From the NCBI GenBank assembly GCA_020425885.1, contig JAGQRA010000652.1:1-13678 (forward strand): a stretch of 13,678 bases of DNA, in the 5' to 3' direction. The notes below the pieces were generated by a model. The model saw only the letters and a program-made list of their open reading frames with translations, searched no databases and was not told the origin of the DNA. Shown here piece after piece: positions 1-7,079 of the stretch. The stretch is from Planctomycetota bacterium (GTDB taxonomy: Bacteria > Planctomycetota > UBA1135 > UBA2386). How positions within the stretch are numbered: the first letter of the stretch is position 1; every line of letters starts with the position of its first letter. The position numbers were made by a program, and so were the translations under genes.

Positions 1-146
<146 letters not shown>

Positions 147-203
147 TGGGGTGACCGGCCAATCCCGGCACGCCTCCGAGTCGCATCGCACATCCCATCG
201 CGC

Positions 204-3200
204 ATGTCGCCTTCCGCAGTCCCCGCGACCGTCGTCGATTTCCTCTTCGAGTGCGCGCTCGACCTGCAGGCCAACCGACTGCAGCCGCTGCGTCACTACC
301 TGTCGCGATATCCGGGCCACGAGGAGGCCATCGCGCGTGAGTATCTCGCCCTGGTCGACGACCGCGAGCGCCCCGCCGCGTCGACGCAGCGCGTCGGTCG
401 ATTCGAGTTGCTGCGCGAACTGGCCCGCGGCGGACAGGGGCGGGTCTACCTGGCTCGTGATCCGATGATTGGGCGGTTCATGGCTCTCAAGGTGCTCGCA
501 CTGACCGGCAGCACCGACGGTGCGCGACGTGAGCGCTTCCGGCGCGAGATCGATGCAGCCACCCGACTGGACCACCCGTACATCTGCCGCCTGCTCGAAG
601 CCGACGTCGACCACAGCCCTCCGTACGTCAGTATGGAGCTCCTACCGGGGCACTCGCTCGCCGAGCTGCTCGCGCACGGCGAGGGCGCCAGCACTGCGGG
701 GGGCGGATTGATCGCGCCGCGCGGCCGCACGCAGCTCATCGCATTCGCTCGCTTCTTCGCGCAGGTCGCTGCCGCAGTGCACGCCGTGCACTGCGCCGGC
801 ATCGTGCACCGCGATCTGAAGCCCGCCAATCTGATGGTGACGCCGGACGGTGAGCCGCGCGTGCTCGACTTCGGGTTGGCGAGCCCGGCCGAACGCATCG
901 GCGAGGTCACCATGACCGACACGCTGATCGGCACGTTGCCCTACATGGCTCCCGAGCAGCTCACCGGCGGCGGTCGGGTCGATCGGCGCGTCGATGTCTT
1001 CGCACTAGGACTGACGATGCTCGAGTGCGCGCTGCGCGAACGCCCGTTCGCCGGCCGCTCTCCGGAAGCCAGACTGGCATCGATACAGGCGGGCCTGCCG
1101 ATGCGACTCCTGCGTCGCCTGCATCCGGACCTGCGCGCGATCCTCGTCATGGCGCTGGCAGAGAAGCCGGAGGGGCGCTACGCGACCTGCCAGGAGCTTG
1201 CCGACGACCTGCACCGCCTCTGCGAACGTCGCCCGGTTCGCGCCCGGCGGGTCGGAATGCTCGTCATTGCGAATCGCTGGTGCGCTCGCCATCCGTGGCT
1301 GACTACGTGGTTCTCGGCGACCGCCATCGCGGTCGGGCTCACCTGGCAAGGCGTCGGCGTCGCACGCGAAGCACTCGCCGAGTCCCGGCGTCTCGATGTG
1401 GTGATCCGCGATGCAGTGCGGTCGTTCGACCCGTGGGGTCCCGGTGGCGGCGTCGACGCGTTCACCGCCATCGAGACCCTGCGCGGGGCCTTCGACGCTC
1501 GCGGCGACACCCGGCAGCGGCTGGCCATGCTCGAACTGCGTCGCGGCCGGATCACCGCCGTGCGCGCCCTGGTCGATCAACCCGATGTGCCGCACGACGA
1601 ACGCACTGCCGCGATGCTGTTCGCGTGCCGCTTGCTGGAGCGATCGCAGGACGAGGACGCGCCGTTCCCGGAACTGCCGCCGGTCGATTCCGAAGCGCTC
1701 GCGAGAGAGGTGGCGGAGATCGCCGGCGAGCTGTATCGGCACGGTTGCTGGCAGCAGTTCGATGCGCTGACCGCAGGCGCGCTGGCATGCTTCGACACCC
1801 TGGATCCGCTTCACGACCGCTGCCGCCTGCCGCTCGTCCTGTGGCAGGTGCAGGCGGCCTGCGTGCGGCGGAAGCTGGACGACGCCGGGCTGTTCGACGC
1901 CGAGAAGCAGCGCCTGGTGGCACGCCACGGTCGCGACAGCGAGGAGGTTGCCGACGCCGAGGAGCGCTTCCTGCTCGTGGCGCTCCAGGTCGTGCCAGGG
2001 CAGTTCTTGCTGGATCTCCTCCGGCTCCGGCTCCGGCAGGCGGCGGCGCTGGCTCGTGATCCCGACGGTGAGCGCGCGCTGCGGTTGCGCGCCATCTCGC
2101 TCGTGCACGGCTACTACCCACGACCCGATACCGTCGCCCGACTCGAGGCGGTGCGCACATTGCAGATCGCCCGCCTCGGCGCCGATCACCCGGACACGAT
2201 CCGGACGAGTTGGATGTTCGGCCGCTGGCTCTCCGGCTTCGACGACGCACGCAGTGCCGAGTTGCTGGCCGCCGCATGGACGGCGGAGGCACGGCTGCCG
2301 GCTGGGCACGAGGAGCTGCGGGCGAACGTCCGGCGCGACTACGCGGCGTGTCGGGGCCTGCCCCTCGACGCCAACGCGCGCGCGCAGCTCGGTGCCGAGG
2401 TCATCCGCGAGCACCTGCGACTCTGGGGAGCCGGCGACCCGCGCACGCTCGAGGCGCTCGCGAAGGTGCCGCTCGATCCGGCGCGTACCCCTGAGGTCTG
2501 GCTCTGGTACGAGCAGGCGCTGGCACGCATTCCCGCCGACGAACCGGGCCGCGAACAGCGCGATGCCATCCTGTCGAGCCTCCTTGCCCGACATGCCCAC
2601 ACCCCGCGTCTGCTGGCTTGCGAGCAGCATGCGTTGGCGCAGCAAGGAGGCCCTGCCGCACTTTCGATCGAGGGCGCACGAAGAGCACGCGACGCCCTGG
2701 CGTCGCTCTGGCTGCAGACGCACGCGGAGACTCGCGGTGAACGGGCCTTGATCGGCATCGACGACGCCGTCCGGCAATGGCGGCGCTACCTCGGCGCCGA
2801 CGATCCCGGAGACGGCTTCCGCACCGAGATGCTGATCGCCCTTGGGGGCCTCCACCTCGAGGCCGGCCGGCTCGCCGACGCCGACCTCGTGCTCCAGGCG
2901 GCGGCGCACGCGGCAGCGCGCGAGCAGGGGCGTGACGATCCTGACTGGTTGATGGCGGCCGAATCGCTACCCACCTCGGAACCGCGCTGGCGCCATCTCT
3001 GTGAGACCCTCGCCCGACTCAGCGACGGCCTCGGGCGCGACGAGGCGAGCGTGCGGATGTGGCGCCGTTGCCTGCCGGAGCGCACGCTCGTGCAGCGGCT
3101 CGGCGGCACCTACTTCCCGGCCTGTTACCTGCTGTGCGACTTCGCCTGGGTGCTCGTCCGCCGGAGCGACTACACCGCGGCCGAGCGCGAACTCGAGCGT

Positions 3201-3335
3201 GCCTTGGCAATCCACGCCGAGCGCAAGGACGTACCGGCGGACGTCGCAGTAACGCGCCGCGCCCTGCTCGATCTCTACATCGTCTCCGATCAACCGGCGA
3301 AGGCGGCCGCCCAACGGCAGCTGCTCGGCAGGTGA
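204..3335 (+). CDS. Membrane Ser/Thr protein kinase with TPR-like C-terminal region
   Basis: This 1043-residue protein is a Hanks-type Ser/Thr kinase. Residues 1-60 are a helical N-terminal module with RYPGHEE at 35-41. The kinase domain spans about 67-335. Its glycine loop is ARGGQG at 74-79, where Ala replaces the usual first Gly. It has Lys96 (ALK), Glu115, HRDLKPAN at 202-209 with catalytic Asp204, DFG at 222-224, APE at 249-251, DVFALG from 264 and Arg325. All catalytic residues are therefore present. A basic stretch (about 343-358) precedes a probable membrane helix at about 365-385, which puts the kinase in the cytoplasm and the rest outside. The remaining ~650 residues are helical; LGADHPDT at 658-665 and about 970-1007 look like TPRs. 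The ATG at 204 is the first start after the in-frame argF stop, although no good Shine-Dalgarno precedes it. The next kinase starts two bases after this stop, so the two are probably cotranscribed. Substrates are unknown. Confidence 0.93.
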   Translation: MSPSAVPATVVDFLFECALDLQANRLQPLRHYLSRYPGHEEAIAREYLALVDDRERPAASTQRVGRFELLRELARGGQGRVYLARDPMIGRFMALKVLALTGSTDGARRERFRREIDAATRLDHPYICRLLEADVDHSPPYVSMELLPGHSLAELLAHGEGASTAGGGLIAPRGRTQLIAFARFFAQVAAAVHAVHCAGIVHRDLKPANLMVTPDGEPRVLDFGLASPAERIGEVTMTDTLIGTLPYMAPEQLTGGGRVDRRVDVFALGLTMLECALRERPFAGRSPEARLASIQAGLPMRLLRRLHPDLRAILVMALAEKPEGRYATCQELADDLHRLCERRPVRARRVGMLVIANRWCARHPWLTTWFSATAIAVGLTWQGVGVAREALAESRRLDVVIRDAVRSFDPWGPGGGVDAFTAIETLRGAFDARGDTRQRLAMLELRRGRITAVRALVDQPDVPHDERTAAMLFACRLLERSQDEDAPFPELPPVDSEALAREVAEIAGELYRHGCWQQFDALTAGALACFDTLDPLHDRCRLPLVLWQVQAACVRRKLDDAGLFDAEKQRLVARHGRDSEEVADAEERFLLVALQVVPGQFLLDLLRLRLRQAAALARDPDGERALRLRAISLVHGYYPRPDTVARLEAVRTLQIARLGADHPDTIRTSWMFGRWLSGFDDARSAELLAAAWTAEARLPAGHEELRANVRRDYAACRGLPLDANARAQLGAEVIREHLRLWGAGDPRTLEALAKVPLDPARTPEVWLWYEQALARIPADEPGREQRDAILSSLLARHAHTPRLLACEQHALAQQGGPAALSIEGARRARDALASLWLQTHAETRGERALIGIDDAVRQWRRYLGADDPGDGFRTEMLIALGGLHLEAGRLADADLVLQAAAHAAAREQGRDDPDWLMAAESLPTSEPRWRHLCETLARLSDGLGRDEASVRMWRRCLPERTLVQRLGGTYFPACYLLCDFAWVLVRRSDYTAAERELERALAIHAERKDVPADVAVTRRALLDLYIVSDQPAKAAAQRQLLGR

Positions 3336-3337
3336 CC

Positions 3338-6199
3338 ATGGACTCAGCCCCGAACGCCGACGCGATCATGGCGCAGTGCAAGGCGGCGGGCGGCCCATCG
3401 TTGGCGGAGCTGCTCGGCCGCTACCCGGGGCACGAGGAGAACGTCGCCCGGATCTGGTTCGCGGCACACGCCGTCGAGCCCGCGCCGGCGGCGCTCCGTT
3501 CCGCCGATCATCTCGGGCCCTACGAGCGGCTGCATCCGATCGGCAGCGGCGCCCAGGGCGAGGTGTTCCTGGCGCGCGACGTGCGTTTGCGGCGCACGGT
3601 GGTCTTGAAGGTCCTTTCCGGCACACCGACCCAGCACGCGATCGAACGCCTGCGACACGAGGCCGCGGCCCTCGCTCGCCTGCGGCACCCTGGGATCGCC
3701 GAGCTGCTCGACGCGGACTTCGACGCGCCGTCACCCTACCTGGTACTGCGTCACGTCGACGGCCTGATGTTGTCCGACGCGCGTTCGGCGACGACGTGTC
3801 CGGTGTCATTGTTCGCCTCGCCCGACGAGCCGGTGCCGCCGAGGAGCCTGCGCTGGTTCGAGCAGCTCGCACGCACCGTGCATGCGGCCCACGAAGCCGG
3901 CGTCGTGCACGCCGACCTGCACCCGGGCAACCTGATGGTCGCGACGCACGGCGCGCCGGTGGTGCTCGACTTCGGCACCGCCAAGGTCGAGGGGCTGGCC
4001 AGGATCACTCTGACCGGCCTGGCGCTCGGCAGCGCCCGCTTTGCCGCCCCGGAGGTGCTGCGCGGACGCCGCGCGGACCGCCGCAGCGACGTCTTCTCGC
4101 TCGGCGCCGTGATCGTCGACTGCCTCGGTCCGACGCCGAAAGCCGCGGACATGCAGGCGGCGCTGGCCGGGATCGCAAACCAGGCGCTGCGCGCAGTGCT
4201 GCAAAAGGCCGTAGCCGCCGACGCCGCGGACCGGTTCGCGACCGCGCTCGAACTCGCCGAGGAGCTGCATCGCCTGCGCCGCGGAGTGCCCGTACGCACG
4301 GGCCGTCCGGGCCCGTTCGCGCGCGCGCTGCGCTTCGCTGTCCGCAACCGCGTGGCGCTCGCTGCGGCGCTCGTGCTGACGGCCCTGTTGCTCGCGGCGC
4401 TGCAGACCTACTTCGACACGCTGCGGGCCCATCGCCAATCGGATGCCGCCTCCGAACGCGGTCGCGCGCTGATCGCCGGGCTCGCCGTCGAATTGGGAGC
4501 ACAACATGTGACGGACATCGCGACCGGCGAAGGTGCGGGCGGTGATCTCGCGGGCGATGGCGAGCTGGCGGCAGGCATAGAACTCGAAGTCGGCCGGATC
4601 CTGCGGCGCGCCGGACGCTTCGACGCGGCGCAGGGACACATCGACGCCGGAGCACACACCGGCACCCCACTTGCCGACGCCAGCTTCGATCAGGCCATGC
4701 TCGCCTTCGACCGCGGCGCGCCGATCACGCCGCTCGAGGGCGCGGCAGCCCCGGTTCGCGACTTCGTCGCCGGGCTGCGCGCCCTGCAGCTCGGCCAGGT
4801 CGACGACGCGATGTGGTCGCTGCAGAGCGCCGTTCGGCGCGACGACTGGCCAGAGCCGTCTCTCCGCGCCGAGGCCCGGGTGTTGTCCGTCTGGCTCGCA
4901 CTGGACGAGGGGCACGCCACGGCCGGGACGCTGCTCGCCGACCTGACGTCGATTGGCCCTTCCGTGTTCGACTCCTTGGCGAGGCTGTTGCGTGCCCGGG
5001 CGTCGCTCGGCCAGCCCGGGTGCGACGTCGGCGAGGCGCTGACGATGCTGCGTCGCGCCCGCGCCGACCTCGCCCGCAGTCTCGGTGACGGACACGTCTG
5101 GGTGCTGCGCGCCGAGCGCGCGGTGGCGATCGCGCTGGCCGCGAACGGGGAGCCGATGTTCGCCGAACGTGTCTGTGAGGGGCTGGCGCCGCGGCAGCTG
5201 GAACTGCACGGCGCGGCACACCCGGAGGTCGTGCGCACCCGCCTGCTGCAGTGGCGCTGCAAGCGGCAGGTGTCCGGCGCGGCGGCCGCAGCGGCCCTGG
5301 CCGAAGTGCTCGAGGCCACGCCGCGCACGGCTGCCAATCGACATCTGTTCGACGAGCTCCTCGACGCCGAAGCACAGGACGGTCGACCACTCGAGCAACC
5401 GTCTGCTGCTCGCCACCTCGATGCGCTCGCCGCCGCCTTCCGTCGGGCCGAGGACCGCACGCACGAGCTGTATCGCCAGTTCGAGGAGATGGCGCCGGCG
5501 GATCGGGGTGCGTTCATGCGGGACCTAGTCGCCCCACACCGCTTCGGAGTCGAGTTTCCGGCCCACACCGCGCTCGATCGCGCCAGGGAAGGCGAGGCCG
5601 GCAAGCAGCATCTCGAGGTGTTGTTGGGAGGCATCGTCGAGATGGCGACGGGCCATTGGGAACAGGAGGCGCTGCGCGTCGCCCGCTACGCGATGGCAAT
5701 CGTACTGCACCACCGCGGCGAGGTGGATCCGACCTTGGCACGGCTGATCGAGTGCTGGTTCATCCGGCTCACTGCGGAGGAGCGTGGCCGCAGGGCCGGC
5801 GGCATTGCGGTGATTGCCGAATCGCAGGACCTGGTCATGGTGATGCGCATGGCGGTCGTCGACCTCCGCATCCTGTGCCGGGCGGACGATGAGCGCCTGC
5901 AGTCGGCGATGAAGGCGTTCGCCGACATGCTCGGCAATCAGGGTGGACCTGCCGACGCCGCCGAAGCGCTCGAGCTCTACGAGGCGCTGCGCGGCCTCCA
6001 CCCCGACGACGCGGCGCACACGATCTGGTGTGCCGAGGCGGCCTTCTCCGCTGGCGACGCCGAACGCCTGAGCAGCTACCTGGTGCGGACCGAGCAGCTG
6101 CTCGGCGAACGACCGCCTGACCCGAACTACCTGTGGCTCCGTCTGGACGAGCTGCGGCTGGGACTCGGGCAGTTGCGATCGCCGGCCAAGGGAAGGTGA
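3338..6199 (+). CDS. Atypical Ser/Thr kinase (HAD-type catalytic loop) with membrane helix and long C-terminal region
   Basis: This 953-residue protein is a diverged paralogue of the upstream kinase. I chose the ATG at 3338 because the open frame to its left overlaps the first kinase, and this start restores the shared N-terminus with RYPGHEE at 28-34. The kinase domain spans about 61-312, with a full glycine loop GSGAQG at 69-74, Lys91, Glu108, DFG at 211-213, APE at 237-239, DVFSLG at 251-256 and Arg299. The catalytic loop reads HADLHPGN at 191-198. Asp193 and Asn198 are kept, but the HRD Arg is Ala and the DLK Lys is His. The span from DVFSLG to Arg299 is about 13 residues shorter than in kinase 1, so the helix-G region is reduced. 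The membrane helix is very clear at about 338-357, preceded by basic residues. The ~590-residue tail is Ala/Leu-rich and helical, with weak TPR character. It could be active with altered kinetics or be a pseudokinase partner of kinase 1. The sequence alone does not decide. Confidence 0.9.
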   Translation: MDSAPNADAIMAQCKAAGGPSLAELLGRYPGHEENVARIWFAAHAVEPAPAALRSADHLGPYERLHPIGSGAQGEVFLARDVRLRRTVVLKVLSGTPTQHAIERLRHEAAALARLRHPGIAELLDADFDAPSPYLVLRHVDGLMLSDARSATTCPVSLFASPDEPVPPRSLRWFEQLARTVHAAHEAGVVHADLHPGNLMVATHGAPVVLDFGTAKVEGLARITLTGLALGSARFAAPEVLRGRRADRRSDVFSLGAVIVDCLGPTPKAADMQAALAGIANQALRAVLQKAVAADAADRFATALELAEELHRLRRGVPVRTGRPGPFARALRFAVRNRVALAAALVLTALLLAALQTYFDTLRAHRQSDAASERGRALIAGLAVELGAQHVTDIATGEGAGGDLAGDGELAAGIELEVGRILRRAGRFDAAQGHIDAGAHTGTPLADASFDQAMLAFDRGAPITPLEGAAAPVRDFVAGLRALQLGQVDDAMWSLQSAVRRDDWPEPSLRAEARVLSVWLALDEGHATAGTLLADLTSIGPSVFDSLARLLRARASLGQPGCDVGEALTMLRRARADLARSLGDGHVWVLRAERAVAIALAANGEPMFAERVCEGLAPRQLELHGAAHPEVVRTRLLQWRCKRQVSGAAAAAALAEVLEATPRTAANRHLFDELLDAEAQDGRPLEQPSAARHLDALAAAFRRAEDRTHELYRQFEEMAPADRGAFMRDLVAPHRFGVEFPAHTALDRAREGEAGKQHLEVLLGGIVEMATGHWEQEALRVARYAMAIVLHHRGEVDPTLARLIECWFIRLTAEERGRRAGGIAVIAESQDLVMVMRMAVVDLRILCRADDERLQSAMKAFADMLGNQGGPADAAEALELYEALRGLHPDDAAHTIWCAEAAFSAGDAERLSSYLVRTEQLLGERPPDPNYLWLRLDELRLGLGQLRSPAKGR

Positions 6200-6247
6200 T
6201 CGGTGAGCACGGGGTGCAGTTCAGGGCGGCATCACGATCGCCGTTCT

Positions 6248-6292
6248 GTCGGTCGAGCCGTCCACCGACGTTGGGCCCGGCGAGGACTCGCC
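6248..6292. terminator. Weak stem-loops between convergent genes
   Basis: The 100-base gap between the second kinase and the convergent sigma gene holds two short inverted repeats. GTCGGT (6248-6253) pairs with ACCGAC (6264-6269), and GGCGAG (6279-6284) pairs with CTCGCC (6287-6292). Neither has a U-tract, and the second has a minimal loop. A role as a bidirectional terminator is possible only from position. Confidence 0.22.
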
Positions 6293-6299
6293 GCCTTCG

Positions 6300-6833
6300 T
6301 CAGAGAAGGTCCGCCGGCGCCCCGAGGGTGCGCAGGCGCTGCCGCAACCGCTGCCAGCGCTTGTGGGCGGCGTCCACCGAGAGCCCCATGCGCCCGGCGA
6401 CCTGCGTCACCGGACGCCCTTCCAGACCGAGCTGCACGAGCAGATTGCGATCGTCACCATCGAGGCCGTCGAGTTCGGCGAAGAACCGTTGGCGCACCTC
6501 TTCGCGGGCGATCCTGCGGGTCATGGTCGTGATCTCCTCGGCGACGTCGGCGCCAAGGCCGTCGGCCTTCACCGCGATCCGCTGCCTCCGACCGACCGCG
6601 CGCAGCACCTCGAGTACGACGTTGCGGGCGATCGCCAGCAGCCACGCGCGGGCATTGGTCACGCCATCGGTGCCGTCGTTGGACATCGCCCTCACCCAGA
6701 CGTCCTGCATCAGGTCCTCGATCTCGAAGTCCTGCAGGGCGACCGGGCCGAGCCGGGACCGGAACCAGCAGTAGAGGAACATCGCCTCTTCCGCAAACCA
6801 CGCCTGCAAGCGCTCCGCCCGGGTCTCGGTCAT
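6300..6833 (-). CDS. ECF-family RNA polymerase sigma factor
   Basis: This 177-residue protein is a group 4 (ECF) sigma-70 factor, which directs core RNA polymerase to a specific promoter set. Region 2 covers about residues 12-85, with the polymerase-binding helix IEDLMQDVWVRAM at 38-50 and the promoter-melting/-10 part ARAWLLAIARNVVLEVLR at 61-78. Region 4 covers about 120-170, including LLVQLGLEGRPVTQVAGRMG followed by the recognition helix with DAAHKRWQRLRQRL at 154-167. No region 3 and no C-terminal extension are present, and the length is normal for a minimal ECF factor. Its start at 6833 lacks an obvious Shine-Dalgarno. It is transcribed convergently to the kinases and divergently from the kelch-hydrolase gene. 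No anti-sigma gene is adjacent, so kinase-based control is a reasonable hypothesis, as proposed for planctomycete ECF/kinase neighbourhoods. It is not shown here. Confidence 0.93.
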   Translation of the reverse strand: MTETRAERLQAWFAEEAMFLYCWFRSRLGPVALQDFEIEDLMQDVWVRAMSNDGTDGVTNARAWLLAIARNVVLEVLRAVGRRQRIAVKADGLGADVAEEITTMTRRIAREEVRQRFFAELDGLDGDDRNLLVQLGLEGRPVTQVAGRMGLSVDAAHKRWQRLRQRLRTLGAPADLL

Positions 6834-7079
6834 CCGGATGAGAGAGTAGCGTCCAGTGCGACGACGAGGAGTGGGGCAGGGCCGGATCGATGCCCCGGCG
6901 CCCCCGGAACCTGCCCCGACCCAGTGTTCTGCTCAGTTCGATCGGCCACGGCTTGTCCAGATCCGCCAGTTGCGGTCACTCGCCAGGTGAGCCGCCGAAG
7001 TCGCATCTCCGACCACGCAGGTGAACCCCTGCAAAGCGCATTGCCACTCGCCCAAAACCAACCTGCCTCAGGAGTTCCG
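6834..7079. promoter_or_regulatory. Divergent intergenic region with inverted repeats and an ECF-like promoter candidate
   Basis: This 246-base spacer separates the minus-strand sigma gene from the plus-strand kelch-hydrolase gene and must carry promoters for both. GGGGCAGG (6873-6880) is the exact reverse complement of CCTGCCCC (6910-6917). The nearer TGCCCC (6891-6896) can also pair with GGGGCA. GGAACC (6906-6911), which resembles an ECF -35 element, lies in the right arm and is followed after 16 bases by TCTGCTCA (6928-6935) in the plus direction. A start near 6942 would give a leader of about 140 bases. A small GCAGG/CCTGC hairpin lies in that leader at 7017-7032. All promoter assignments here are inferences. 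Confidence 0.3.
7070..7074 (+). promoter_or_regulatory. Shine-Dalgarno AGGAG of the kelch-hydrolase gene
   Basis: AGGAG lies five bases before the ATG at 7080. It fixes the start there rather than at any codon in the long open frame running back to 6363, which overlaps the sigma gene antisense. A signal peptide begins exactly at this ATG. Confidence 0.85.

Noticed and set aside
151..468. Small plus-strand open frame overlapping the kinase 1 start
   Set aside because: It is out of frame with the kinase, rich in Arg and Ser, and has no motif; the kinase frame has clear homology across the same bases.
2021..2038. Short CCGGCT tandem repeat
   Set aside because: It is only three units inside a Leu/Arg-rich helix of kinase 1 and is explained by coding and GC bias.
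1005..2909. Long minus-strand open frame (634 codons) opposite kinase 1
   Set aside because: It lies wholly antisense to a kinase with intact motifs, and its translation is Arg/Gln/Gly-rich with no domain pattern. Such frames are expected in high-GC DNA.
3059..3337. Upstream start for kinase 2 at 3059
   Set aside because: It would overlap kinase 1 by 277 bases with Arg/Ala-rich sequence. The ATG at 3338 restores homology to the kinase 1 N-terminus.
3806..5464. Long minus-strand open frame (552 codons) opposite kinase 2
   Set aside because: It is a shadow of the kinase gene with low-complexity Arg/Ala/Gly composition and no recognisable motif or ribosome site.
6300..6833. Classing the first sigma factor as an EcfP-like (ECF43) phosphorylation-activated type
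   Set aside because: Those factors lack the usual acidic residues in region 2.2, whereas this one keeps IEDLMQD. Kinase control stays a hypothesis from gene order only.
6363..7079. N-terminal extension of the kelch-hydrolase frame back to 6363
   Set aside because: It overlaps the sigma gene antisense. The ATG at 7080 has AGGAG at proper spacing and begins a signal peptide.
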